DNA of 64,000 bases from Cladocopium goreaui (Eukaryota; Sar; Dinophyceae; Suessiales; Symbiodiniaceae): assembly GCA_947184155.2 (NCBI GenBank), contig CAMXCT020000904.1, positions 122,004 through 186,003 of the forward strand. Reading direction: 5' to 3'. The stretch's first letter is position 1. Each line of letters begins with the position of its first letter. Shown here in pieces: positions 12,738 to 23,844 of the stretch. The notes beneath the pieces are model-generated. The model was not told the DNA's origin. It was given only the letters and a program-made list of their open reading frames with translations, and did not search any database. A program made the position numbers and the translations under genes.

Positions 12738-13048
12738 CATCATTAAGCTTTATTATGGTAGATTAACCATCATTAACCCACATTATTTGAAGGTCTTTAG
12801 ATGTGCAAATCTGTTGCTGCGCCTCCATTTTCGGCGCATGCGCCGCAGGCAAAGGTGGCCTTGGCTGGCCGCAGGGTGTTCGCGGCATGAAGTGCCCCTG
12901 TCTCTGGTCATGTCACGGGGTTGCGAAGTGGAAAATCACCACTGAAAAATGGGGAAAACAAAGGGAAAGTCTGGGAAGTTGCAGGGAAAATGATGATAAT
13001 CCAGCAACAATGGGCATATAACTGGGATATTCCATAGGATCTACTGGT

Positions 13049-13125
13049 ACCCTATGGTTATTTAACATAGCCATGGAAAATGGCCCAGAAATGGTGATTT
13101 TCCATGGCTATGTAGTGGGATTTAA
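13049..13125. repeat. MITE family B, copy 1 (shortened)
   Basis: The left arm is GGTTATTTAACATAGCCATG and the right arm CCATGGCTATGT. It is shorter inside than the copies at 14,144 and 61,339. Ends are approximate. Confidence 0.65.
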
Positions 13126-13230
13126 TATCATCAATAAGCTATCGAAAATCCCCATTTTCAGTAGGTCAACCATCGATTCCAGGCCGCTTTGATCATGGAG
13201 GGAATTCCTGCGTTGCATTTGCTATTTCTG

Positions 13231-13336
13231 CTTGGTGGTTTGGAACCATGCAATTTATTTTTCCCCATCAGATTGGGGATGATGATCCAATCTGACGAAC
13301 TCATATTTTTCAGGGGGTAGGTATACCACCAATTAG
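13231..13336. repeat. MITE family A, copy 3
   Basis: A 106-bp element starts CTTGGTGGTTT and ends ACCACCAATTAG. It is flanked by an 8-bp direct repeat TATTTCTG (13,223-13,230 and 13,337-13,344). The internal GACGAACTCATATTTTTCAG is shared with copy 1. Confidence 0.8.
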
Positions 13337-14143
13337 TATTTCTGCTTTTGTTCATGTAAATATCAAGCTTTGATCATTCTGGTGCTGCAACGTTGCAGGT
13401 ACAACTTGTTTCCACCCTTGGATTTTCTGGCATATTTGAAGAGGACCCAGATTGATGTGGCCATCAGTCTGGATTCGTTGCCACACCGGATTCAACCAGG
13501 TCGATTTATTCAGAGATCTCAGCTTCAGAATGGGGACCGAAGCAACTTGTTATAGGATGGTATAAGGTCATTTGTTTTCATTTGTTCAAAGTTCTTGGGG
13601 ACCACAGATTGGCTCCTTCTTGGTAGCAAAGCATGGAAATTTTGAGGTAGACAATGAAGCCATTCAGATAGATGAAAGTAGTCCCAGTTCCATTGGGAAT
13701 CTTTAGGGGGCATCTCATCAAATGGTATCATGAGACATGCACAACCCATCGTCAAGAATCATACCCAATAGATGATTAGATGAGCTTTGTTGCCAGCTTT
13801 CGCTGGTGTCCATTCTGGCTGGCAATATCCCTCCATAATCAATGGCTTATACCTCCATATGTCCCTGTTATTTTTGCTTAATCATCGACAGGACGAGATT
13901 GTGGAAGGCTTCTTGGAGGTTTAGTTCCACTTAAAAGGTAGGTAGGTATGAATCCTATCAATATAGTTCCACTAATGGATTCCCCTATTAAGTTTTCCAT
14001 ATATCCATGGATATAGTTCCACTTAAAAGGTAGCTACATGATATATGGTCATAATCCTATGGCCGTTTTTTCCCAGCTCTTGGCTATACCCCAACGTGAT
14101 CCATGAACGTCAAAGATCCAACTATTGTTACCATATTTGCATC

Positions 14144-14245
14144 TTACCTTCTGGTTATTTAACATAGCCATGGTATAGATGGCCCATAGAAATAGATGGT
14201 TTACCTATTACAAATGGTGATTTTCCATGGCGAACTGTTAAATAT
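14144..14245. repeat. MITE family B, copy 2
   Basis: It starts TTACCTTCTGGTTATTTAAC and contains a core shared with the copy at 61,339 (GATGGCCCATAGAAATAG). The right arm (CCATGGCGAACTGTTAAAT) is diverged. Confidence 0.7.
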
Positions 14246-14960
14246 TCCCATTATCATCCAATTAATGTGACCATGTGTGATGATAACGATAGTACTATAA
14301 GAGGATTATTACTGTACTTTGATTTTTACTACAATGCTACAGTACTAGAATTACTATCATTTCCCATATTTCTTTGATTATTCAGTCATCAAGTGTTACT
14401 TTGACTACTACATAAGGTATATATATATTTGTTATATACGATGATAGTACTTCATATAAGTTAAAATATGCTATAGTTACTATTATATTCTTATTACTGT
14501 TAATATTACTGTTATATTGCTTATTGCCAATAAATACTGTTAATATGTTCACATATAACTACTATGATTGATTATTGCCAATAGTATCCAATAGTGATTA
14601 TTTTTCGCATTTAATTTTCACATATATTTAGTATCATTATTGCCAATAGTTTCTATTGGTCGGATGATTGTTACACTATCATTATTACTATTGGATATTT
14701 ACTATTCATATAATTTACTATCATCATTACCTGGAATTACACTATCAATCATCACATGTGGCTCATTGATAGTAAATGATTGCTAATCATCATATGTCTA
14801 TCAATAGCTAATCATCCTTACCTATAATTTCTACCCCAAATCGGCTCAGAACTTGCCTCGAGTTGGCCAGGATCCACGTGGCCTACCATCCCGGCCGAGA
14901 AAGGACCGAAGTGGCCAGGCGAGGGATCCGGTGGAAAGCTTCGGAATGCTCAAGATATGG
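14246..14960. other. AT-rich noncoding stretch
   Basis: Rich in ACTATCATTATT-like tracts. Nothing functional is recognised. Confidence 0.5.
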
Positions 14961-15155
14961 TATCTATATATGGGTGTATAATGTAGATATATATATATAT
15001 TTATTTATTTATTTATGAGTGAGTGTGTGTGTGTGTGTTTAGATACAGATACAATATGATATCATGATACATATACATTTATACATATTATAAGTGATAC
15101 AAATCTATGTGTATAAGCTATATATACATACATATATATATAGATGGATAGAGGT
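14961..15155. repeat. TA / TTTA / GT microsatellite cluster
   Basis: Successive TATATATA, TTTATTTATTTA and GTGTGTGTG runs are followed by ATACA-rich sequence. Confidence 0.8.
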
Positions 15156-18100
15156 ATAGATAGACATACCGGAAATCGGTGAAGTCTAGAGCTTGCTCTA
15201 GGTCACTGAATGAGAAGATAAAGGAACACAGGCCATTTGGGTTCGTCTGGGTAGCCATTCCATCCCAGGTGCCCAAAACCTCAGTTTCCCCATGGAAAAT
15301 TGCCATACTTTGCGGAGAAATCTCCATGTCTAAGAAAAGTCATGCTCTGGGGGTAAAATTTCAATGCTGCTTCCTTTTTCACTGATGTTCTCGGCAGCTC
15401 GTTTCTGCTGAGGAAACTCATCATGCACATGACCTCGGAGTGTCTTGGCGCTGGAATTGGCGCTGGAATCAACGGACGTCAACCTTGGATGGATTATACC
15501 CCAAGCAGTTTTTTGCTTTTGCAGGGTATCCAAAGGTTTCATTTGTATCCTCTATATTGGTCAAAGGATCACAATATAAAACTAACTTTACCTGCTCGTG
15601 ATATCAGCTTATCACATGGAATCTGGATCCCTATCTATATTGGTCAAGAAAATATACAATGATCAGACAATAGCTATGTTTGCTTATTGGTTATCTTCCC
15701 GCCAAATCATTCGAGCTGGGATCACATCCCCTGTTGACATGAACCCACCCATGAAACGGACCGTTCTCAACCTGCCAGCATTGGTCAAATTGTTGTTTAT
15801 TTTCCTATAGCAGGGGATAATCATCCCCTTATGGATACGGGTTAATATACACATTATATCCTGGGAAATGAACCAACTGATACTAACATATTAACCCATA
15901 TTAACCCCATTTAACCCCTAGAGACCTATTTGAATTGAGGAAAAAGGAACACGCATTATATTGTGGCTTACTTGGAGGCTCACCTCGCTTAGTGGCTGAC
16001 AAAACCCCAGTTTTTCAGTCGGGCTGAGTAGGGTTCGTCTAGTTATAACTGGGGTCATTACAAAAAGTGGGGTGAGTCATACACTATGAGGAATCCCTAA
16101 AAAAAAGTGGGCTGAGCATCGGCCGAGGCGCACAAAGAAGCGCTGGCCGAAGTTGGAGGCTGTTTTTGGTTGCTGTTTTTGTAAACTTTGGCGAAGATGA
16201 AGTTGGCGTTTTTGTGTACAACCATCAACATGGGGATTCAACCATGAAACTATGGGATAAGATGGGGATAGCATGGAATATAAACGGAATTATATGGATT
16301 TATGGGATGTAGCAAGCCCCAAAAAGAAGCAGAAAGACTTATTTTACCATTATCTGAGGATTGGATTTGACTCTTCTGATTTTTGTTTGAGGCTGCTGTA
16401 GATATGGAGGCTGAGTAATCATAGCAAGAAGCATGTCATGATTTCAGCCCTATGGGGGGGACATTGGTCTGGTGCTTCGAAAAAACACTTGCAGGTATCT
16501 CAAAGTTCAAAGTTCAAATGTTCTGGGTCCCTGCATTTTCCTTTCTTGAACGTACCCAACTTGACTGGCAGTGGGCTTGCGGTTAGAACATGCCATGGAT
16601 ATCATGGATGCCAGGAGCACATCCAGTTGGGTTAAAACTCCAGGCTCCTGAAAAATTCGCAGATTTCTGATCAGCTAGACTTTAGTTTTAAAACAATCCA
16701 TTCTTTTTGGGGCATCAACCTCTTGATCTGTACACAAATCATCAAACCATTTCAGTAGGTACTCAGTTTTTGTGGATCTGGGAACCTGGAAGACTTGGTG
16801 GTCGCTTATTTTGTTGACGTCTTCCACACAAGTTTGGTTATTGAGTACAAGTCAAAATTAAGGATCCCAAAATGGGACCACTGTACATTTTTCACGAGAA
16901 TTATTATGATTAAAAAAATGTAATCTGTCATGATGTTGACACTTTGGAAAGGGAAAGTCTATGTTTTGTCATAGTAACTACTAAAATTAGAATAATTTGG
17001 ATATGTTCAACCACTTTGTCCAAAAAAAAGGGATGGTACCTTGGAAATCGGCCTAGTCCATGTTGAGCATTCACCAAAGGCGATAAGATCCCCCTAAGGT
17101 TGGCTGTTTCAAGGGACACTTCACTACAACCCCGAGCTATAACAGCCATGTTGGTTTGTGAAATATCAGCCATTTTAACTGCTCAAGTCCCAGGGTTCCA
17201 AACTGCTCATCATTTCATCATTTTTCCATCCATAAATTGGACATCAAGTTCAGCTCAGAGTCCCTGTTATGAAGTAGCTACATAAATTTTAGCTGGTTTT
17301 TGGCTGGTTGGTTGCTGCCAAGTTGTGCTCATAAATTTAACATCCTTCGGCATTTTGGCTGGTTTGTGTCGCCTTTTGTCCCAGGAACCGATGTTCATCC
17401 CCAAAAAAATAGCTGAATTTTCTGTTCATCCTGAGGCCAGCTTCGAGCTACTGGGCCTGGTGCTCAGAATGCGCCAAACTGGACTTCAAGGCAAAAAACT
17501 TGTAGATTCAATCAGTGAACATTGAATAGCTAGATGGATATATGATGATATATGGATAGGCAGATAGAAAATGATAGAAAGATTGATGGACATGATAGAT
17601 TCATCAGTTAGAATTTAGTGACCTATCGATGAACCCTCTGAGGCTATGACGCTCCTGCCACCATCGATGTGGAGATGCTGGACGGCCGCAAGAAGCGATT
17701 TCTGGCGCAGCCGGGCAGATCTTGCATCGATGACTATGGAGTGTATCGATGTGCATTTGTGTGCATACATAATCAGGTAGATATCAATGACTTATGACTT
17801 GACTATTTTTGTATATAAATATATACTGTAATTCTACCACAACCATTAATGTATAGCATATGTACTTTTTTGCAGTAATTATATGTATACGTATGTTTAT
17901 TGTATATAGATATGGTTCGTGCTCCCTTCCCTCACCCCGGGTAGGGCGTTGCAGCTGAAAATTCTGACTCTGACGGGCAAGCTTTTTGCAATCAACATAA
18001 TTTGGAAAAACGGAGTTGGATGAACATTGATGAACTGATGAACATGAATTATGAGCAAAAACCATTGATACTTCTAGAATTTGCAGGGTGGAATAGCAGT

Positions 18101-18219
18101 CGTGCAGCAATACATATATATATATATACCATTTCTATCCATTTATCTAGTCATTTGTTTGACTGGAATCAGGATCCATAGTGGGCTGGTTTGGTTGAAA
18201 TCACCCTTAGCACTTCGCT
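15156..18219. other. Noncoding stretch, no gene recognised
   Basis: There are many short overlapping frames but none has a recognisable domain or clear start and stop context. No RNA genes were recognised. This is the outer flank of the large block that starts at 18,220. Confidence 0.45.
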
Positions 18220-18350
18220 AATTATAGGACCGGATAACCCCACATGTTAACAACTTCTCCAGACTTAGACTGAGCACAGAAAAGCAACAAGGGAAGAGGA
18301 AGTATGAGAGTGATGGAGGGGTGATGGTGGGTGAGTTTGTGTGTATGTAT
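18220..18350 (+). repeat. Left terminal inverted repeat
   Basis: About 130 bp beginning AATTATAGGACCGGATAACC and ending GGGTGAGTTTGTGTGT. Its reverse complement occurs at 60,016-60,145 with about six mismatches (roughly 95% identity by eye). Confidence 0.85.
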
Positions 18351-18420
18351 GTATGTGCATGTACAGGTGTGTCACTTTGCTAGTGCGTTAACGATATGTG
18401 TACCGGGTGTAAGAGGCAGT

Positions 18421-18488
18421 TTGTCAGTGAGTGAGTGAGTGAGTGAGCGAGCGGGTGGGTGGGTGGGTGCGTGAGTGAGAGAGAGAGA

Positions 18489-18533
<45 letters not shown>

Positions 18534-18640
18534 TGAGAGTGAGTGAGTGAGTGACAGTGAGTGACAGTGAGTGAGTGACAGTGAGTGAGTGACAGTGAGT
18601 GAGTGACAGTGAGTGAGTGACAGTGAGTGAGTGACTGAAG
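18421..18640. repeat. GTGA/GAGA microsatellite
   Basis: GTGAGTGAGT, GAGAGTGAGA and GACAGTGAGT units follow the left inverted repeat. Confidence 0.9.
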
Positions 18641-18779
18641 AGAAAAGAGAGAGAAAAGAGAGAGAGAGGCTGAGTGGTGGCGTGGAGTTAGTGTGAGTGT
18701 TGTTGAGGAGTGTTAAGTGAGTGTGAAAGTTGGTTTTAGTGAGTTGAGGTTGGTGAGTGAGTTAAGTGATGAGTGAGTT

Positions 18780-18986
18780 GTGGTGTATGTGAGTGTGTAT
18801 GTGAGTGTGTATGTGAGTGTGTATGTGAGTGTGTATGTGAGTGTGTATGTGAGTGTGTATGTGAGTGTGTATGTGAGTGTGTATGTGAGTGTGTATGTGA
18901 GTGTGTATGTGAGTGTGTATGTGAGTGTGTATGTGAGTGTGTATGTGAGGGTGTATGTGAGTGTGTATGTGAGTGTGTATGTGAGT
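18780..18986. repeat. 12-bp minisatellite TATGTGAGTGTG
   Basis: About 17 nearly perfect 12-bp units. Being a multiple of 3, the repeat is open in several frames; these frames are not credible genes. Confidence 0.95.
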
Positions 18987-19682
18987 TGGTCTTTTAAGTG
19001 GTGTCAAGTTGAAAGTGTTGTCCCTTTTCGTGTGTACCTTTCTTGTTGTACCTGTTCTGTTTGTCCCATTTTAGTGTGTACACTTTTCTTTTTTCATTTG
19101 AGTTTGTCTTTGACTTTGTTTTGTTAACCTGTGCCCGTGTGTATTTGCGTGTTTTTTCTTTTCGCTTGTGCTTTGGTGGGTGCGTATTTGTAGTGTGTAT
19201 GTGATTTGTTTTTTTGTGGGTGTTGTATTGTGTTTTACTTTTGGCTGTGTTTATTTGGAGTCAGTTGTTACTTTCGTTTTGTCTGGTGCCGTTGTGTACT
19301 GTTCTTTTTTCCTGTTCCGTGTGTTTACTGTGCCCGTGGTTCCCTGTGCTTGTTTCCTTTTCTTGCCTTTTCCCCCACCTTGGACGTGTGGGGGTTTTTT
19401 GTTTTTAGTTTTTCTTGTATCCACGCCCCCTCCTCCCCGTCCCCTCCACCTTCACCTCACTCACGCACCCACCCAACCCCCCAACCCCCACCCAACCTCA
19501 CTCACTCCACTCTCAACTCACTCACCCTCCATTCAACTCACTCCACTTCCACTCACCCCCACTCCACCCTCACTCTCTCCTCACTCTCTCTCACTCACAC
19601 TCACTCTCACTCACTCTCACTCACTCACTCACTCACACTCACTCTCACTCTCACTCACACTCACTCACTCACACTCACCCTC
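18987..19682. other. GT-rich then CACT-rich low-complexity DNA
   Basis: T/G-rich sequence to about 19,400, then C-rich CACTCACTCT microsatellite (about 19,440-19,682). No gene is supported. Confidence 0.6.
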
Positions 19683-19686
19683 ACGT

Positions 19687-20240
19687 GCTCTGCAAGGGGT
19701 CGGATGTACGCCCTGGCGTCCCTTGGTCTCCGCTGCTTTTTGCGTGGCAGGCGCGGCACTTGCTGCTCTGCAAGGGGTCGGATGTACGCCCTAGCGTCCC
19801 TTGGTCTCCGCCGCTCTGTCGGTAGCTTTTGCGTGGCAGGCGCAGCACTTGCTGCTCTGCAAGGGGTCGGATGTACGCCCTGGCGTCCCTTGGTCTCCGG
19901 TGGCTTTTGCGTGGCAGGCGCAGCACTTGGTGCTCTGCAAGGGGTCGGATGTACGCCCTGGCGTCCCTTGGTCTCCGCTGCTTTTTGCGTGGCAGGCGCA
20001 GCACTTGCTGCTCTGCAAGGGGTCGGATGTACGCCCTGGCGTCCCTTGGTCTCCGCCGCTTTGCCGGTAGCTTTTGCGTGGCAGGCGCAGCACTTGCTGC
20101 TTTGCAAGGGCTCGGATGTACGCCCTGGCGTCCCTTGGTCTCCACCGCTTTGCCGGTAGGTTTTGCATGGCAGGCGCAGCACTTACTCTGCAAGGAGTCG
20201 GATGTACGCACTGGCGTCCTTTGGTCTCCGCCACTCTGCT
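19687..20240. repeat. 78-90-bp GC-rich minisatellite, seven copies
   Basis: Units start CTCTGCAAGGGGTCGGATGT (near 19,687, 19,767, 19,853, 19,930, 20,010, 20,100 and 20,187). A 12-14-bp segment around TTTGCCGGTAG is present in some units and absent in others, which explains the variable period. It is GC-rich compared with its flanks. Confidence 0.9.
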
Positions 20241-20392
20241 CTGCTCAGGTCATGCTGTTCAGGAGCAGGGCACGGCGATGTATCAACTCAGCTCATTCAA
20301 ATTGATTGCTTGTCAGCATTGTCAGCTTATCATGGCTTCTTTATTCATGACTTGTCTGCTCAGGTCATGATGCTGGTCTATGGCACTTGGAC

Positions 20393-20592
20393 CACTCACT
20401 CTCACTCACTCACTCACTCCCTCTCACTCGCTCACTCCCGGCCTCCCTCTCACTCTCTCACTCCACTCACTCACTCACGCTCACTCACTCACTCACTCAC
20501 ACTCACTCACTCGCTCACTCTCACTCGCTCACTCTCACTCACTCACACACACCACATTCACATCACTCGCTCACAGTCTCACTCACTCACCT
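20393..20592. repeat. CACT microsatellite
   Basis: About 200 bp of CACTCACTCTCACTCACTCG-type sequence immediately before the left direct repeat. Confidence 0.9.
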
Positions 20593-20607
20593 GTGCATGC
20601 ACATACA

Positions 20608-21132
20608 CACACTAGACAAGAATGGATCATTATATGATCCGGCAGGAACTGAATCCTGAAACGTGCAAACCAGCCTAGACCATTTGTTTTACGTTAGAGA
20701 CTCTTGTAGTACTTCTCGAAACCGAAGTAGAACATCCAATATTGTCCAACAGAGTTCAAACCAGATTCCAACAATACATCGGCGACATGACAAGGCAAAA
20801 TAATCAAAATACAATCGGCGACGTGGCTCGGCGAAATCACAAATACTGTCGGCGACATGGTTTCGGCGAAAATACAGATTGTGGCAACCGTGGAGAAATA
20901 AAATCATGGTGTTGGGGTACTTGGCTTAGCCCCTCGCCATTCACACGCAATGATTGCAAAATAATGAATACGACAGCTTGTTCAACAGTTCAAAAAATCG
21001 CAGGTACGTTTTCACTCCCATGCTGTCTGGTCTTCGTTGGCCAGGACAGACAGTCATGGGTTCCTGGCCCCCTGCATAAACAAAATTAACATGCCGAAGT
21101 TTTACATCTTTACAGATGGGACACACACACAC
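20608..21132 (+). repeat. 525-bp direct repeat, left copy
   Basis: It begins CACACTAGACAAGAATGG and ends in an (AC)n run. It matches 59,501-60,024 in the same orientation with only about three or four differences seen (AGAAATAAA/AGAATAAA, CACTCCC/CACCCCC, GCATAAA/GCGTAAA and the AC-run length). Internally it holds three TCGGCGACATGG-like motifs and a GGATCATTATATGATCC palindrome. A 72-codon minus frame is open across it but shows nothing recognisable. Confidence 0.92.
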
Positions 21133-21238
21133 CCTGCCGTAGCAGGGTTTCATTTTTGGAAGAAATTAGCGGTCGGTCGTGTCAATGCATGAGCTGATGT
21201 GAACCGTCAGAGGATTGATTTACAAATGTGCTCTCACT

Positions 21239-21937
21239 CTATTCAGAAGCGGAACTTGGAGCCTGCTGCGGGATGTGAATCGCATCGTGAAAGCTCATGC
21301 GTGTCACCATTCTCCATGTATCATCAAGTTCGCCAGATGCCGTCGCTGTCGTCAGAGCGTCTGATAGTTGTCTGGCAAGATCAGGGATAGTGGTAACTTG
21401 TCCTGTTTCATCTGGTGACCCAGTCGTCTGAATAGGTACATGATGATAAGGATTGATCCCATGTAGTAGAGGAATTTCGAAGTGATGGCGCCAATAGTCA
21501 GCAGTTTGTAAAGACCATTCCCAATTGCCAGAGAGGCCGTAGAAGAAATGTTCCGGATCGCGACATTTGGAGATTCCCGATGTTGGTATCTCTTCAATAA
21601 AAAGCTCCCGGGTGTTGTTGGAGTGTGTAAAGATCTTGAAGTGGATTTGGTGGACTACTCTTGCCGAGAATTGTGAGTGGCGGTGAACGTGGAAAGGTAA
21701 AGGATCTTGTGTCGGGAAAGGTACTGCATGTTGAGGAGGAGCTGTATATGTATCACTCGTTGCCCCAATGGCTGGGTCGGTGGGTGTAGTCGTTGGTTCA
21801 CCATGTGTCGAAGGAGTCGACGTCGTGGTGGGAGGGGCATCGATAGTACTTGCAGCAGCTGTTGTAGAGAGGGTACCACGAGTCGAAGAAACCGGCCATG
21901 CCAATCCCGCTGAACTTGCGTCACGCTTGTTTTCCAT
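21239..21937 (-). CDS. Hypothetical protein G1 of the minus-strand array
   Basis: This frame of about 232 codons starts at ATG 21,937 (MENKRD). The first third is Ser/Thr/Pro-rich and looks disordered; the rest is globular-looking. A segment LQTADYWRHHFEIP resembles LRTTATQWRQYYDVP in the gene at 22,907, which suggests paralogy. It is the last gene of the array, ending 107 bp from the left direct repeat. About 210 bp separate it from the next gene upstream. No family is recognised and no membrane segment or signal peptide is evident. It is probably an accessory gene of the element; function unknown. Confidence 0.6.
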   Translation of the reverse strand: MENKRDASSAGLAWPVSSTRGTLSTTAAASTIDAPPTTTSTPSTHGEPTTTPTDPAIGATSDTYTAPPQHAVPFPTQDPLPFHVHRHSQFSARVVHQIHFKIFTHSNNTRELFIEEIPTSGISKCRDPEHFFYGLSGNWEWSLQTADYWRHHFEIPLLHGINPYHHVPIQTTGSPDETGQVTTIPDLARQLSDALTTATASGELDDTWRMVTRMSFHDAIHIPQQAPSSASE

Positions 21938-22148
21938 GGGTGAGACCGTCAATCAAAGGAAAGTGTGAAGATCAAAAACTGCGGGAACAAAATGTCACGT
22001 CGTGATGACAAGGTCAATCAATACGTTGTAAGGTAAAGCATCAATACATTGAATGATGAGACGAAAACTAAGCGACAAAACTTTGAATCAACAACGAGGT
22101 GACGAAAATCTCTTCCTTTGCCATTCGCCAGATCCTACACTCATACAG

Positions 22149-22745
22149 TTAAGGTAAAATGACACCTTGACGGGCTTTATGGCATTGTAGTCGTAACACG
22201 AAAGGTTGTGATGTGCCAGGGACCAGCCAAGTGGATTCAATGTAGTTGTACTGTCGGATGCGCCATTCTGGTCGATATTCTTCCAGGAGTTGTATGATGG
22301 TCCAATCGTTTGGTACTTGAAAAACATCTCCTTGGAGATCAGCATAGCGAAATTCCAAATCAGACGGTACCATGTGAATGTCCCACTGGGTACGTAGGCG
22401 ACTGGTCAATGCAGTATGTAGATCTCGAAATGGTAGGATGCCAGCTTCATCCGGAAGAAAATGGCGAGACCAGGTGAAAAGAGCTTCAAGTTCTCCCGCG
22501 CTAACGTTTCTGAAGTTGAAATTGGCAAGGACACTGTATAAGGCGTGATCAGGTTCACTACGATGCGTCAGTTCCTGCAAAGGAGAGTAATCCACCAGGA
22601 TCAAAATGGGTCTGTAGGGAGGTGGCTCAATGTCTCCTGGAAGGCAACCTGGTCCTGCAAGCCATGCTGCCGATCTAGTCCCGGTAGGTGTGGTAATTTC
22701 CGATGTAGCTCGATATGGATGAGGACGAGAAGAAGATGGGGCCAT
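22149..22745 (-). CDS. Hypothetical protein G2, paralogue of the 23,845 gene
   Basis: A 198-residue protein from ATG 22,745 (MAPSSSRPHP). After a short Pro/Ser-rich lead comes a domain of about 140 residues that lines up with the product at 23,845-24,483: RPILILVDYSPLQEL against RPVILQLDLKPMQQL, W-x-IH in the middle, and LLEEYRPEW against ILNWYYPAW near the end. No known family is recognised. It lies in line with neighbours on the same strand, with gaps of about 160-210 bp. Intact as read. Confidence 0.65.
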   Translation of the reverse strand: MAPSSSRPHPYRATSEITTPTGTRSAAWLAGPGCLPGDIEPPPYRPILILVDYSPLQELTHRSEPDHALYSVLANFNFRNVSAGELEALFTWSRHFLPDEAGILPFRDLHTALTSRLRTQWDIHMVPSDLEFRYADLQGDVFQVPNDWTIIQLLEEYRPEWRIRQYNYIESTWLVPGTSQPFVLRLQCHKARQGVILP

Positions 22746-22906
22746 GGCGGCGGGATGAAATAAACGGTGAATAACTAAATGGGGCCTAGGCTGCGAAGAA
22801 ATCGAGGAAGATGAAGAACAGAGTCACAATAATAAAACAAAAGTGACACGTGCACAAAGTTGAAAGAATGGAACAGCATTCTTTTGACGTGTATCAGAGC
22901 GAGTCG

Positions 22907-23561
22907 TTACACGCTGGAGTCCGACATATCCATAGGGCCAGGTTCTTCTGGTGGTACTTGTCTGTGTAAATCACGTGGAGGGGTCGTAGTGATATTGGGA
23001 TGGAGAGTTCGACTAATTGGTGCCGGTGGTGAGGATGGTGGCGTAGTTCTCCATGGTGGCCAATATAAAGATGTGGGTGTACCTTGTGAATGATGTTGAG
23101 CGGAGCGTCCCCAGCAGGATTGGAGAATCCGAATCTGATCGGGAATGGCCACATACGGTTGTTCAACATGTACATTGTTGTGGTCAGGATGTGGTAAAAC
23201 AGGAAACGAGGTTGCCGTAGACGAGGAGGACGAAATAGTGGGTACATCATAGTACTGTCGCCATTGGGTGGCAGTGGTGCGTAGTGTAGTCTGATCCATG
23301 GTAAGATGGAGGTTCTCCAAGAATGTTTCCAAAGGTCTCCAGGTTTCTCTTCCATCGTCTGTTCGTTCCAAGATCCAAAGTTCATCAGGTCGGGAAGTCA
23401 AAGGGTAGGTGATCTTTTTGATAAAAAGTAGTATGAACGGTGGTAGAAGTTGGAATCATTCTGGCCATACGAGGGATATATGATGCCGAAGAAGGATCTT
23501 CCATCTGTTGAACGGGAGCAATCGGAGTGGTAGACGTGCTCATGGACGATGAAGGTAACAT
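22907..23561 (-). pseudogene. Hypothetical protein G3, one frameshift
   Basis: Starts at ATG 23,561 or 23,543 (MSTSTTPIAP), in line with the Ser/Thr-rich starts of its neighbours. The frame then breaks at a run of five A near 23,420, where the reading continues one frame over (PLTSRPDELWILERTDDG) to the stop at 22,907. The break may be a sequencing indel or real decay. The segment LRTTATQWRQYYDVP resembles G1. The C-terminal part is Pro/Ser/Thr-rich. Function unknown. Confidence 0.55.
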
Positions 23562-23844
23562 CCAGTTCGAGTCAGCAGGAAGGTCATTTATCATGAACGA
23601 GATGAATGAGTACGGGTAAAGAATCTGAAGCCAAAATTGTCGAAGCAAATATGAGAAAGGTAGGGGTGAAATAATGCAAACAGACGCAGGACGGTGTACA
23701 AAACAAGGATCCGAACGTAAGGGGATCAGCAAAAGTTGGAAAAGGTGAATTCACAGGGTGAAACGACGACGAGGTCAAGCGACAACTTGATTTTCCTTCT
23801 TTGGTTAGCAGTTTGTCTCAAAAACCATAGCCTTTGCTCAGGAA

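Noticed and set aside
17168..17187. Sequence resembling a dinoflagellate spliced-leader relic (AGCCATTTT...GCTCAAG)
   Set aside because: Three extra bases (AACT in place of G) break the match and no retrogene follows it. Chance similarity is likely.
18210..18230. AATT as a target-site duplication of the 42-kb block
   Set aside because: AATT is its own reverse complement, so it would also arise by extending the inverted repeat. Not counted as independent evidence.
18762..19007. Cys/Val/Glu-rich and His/Thr-rich frames around 18.8-19.0 kb
   Set aside because: They are translations of the 12-bp minisatellite on both strands.
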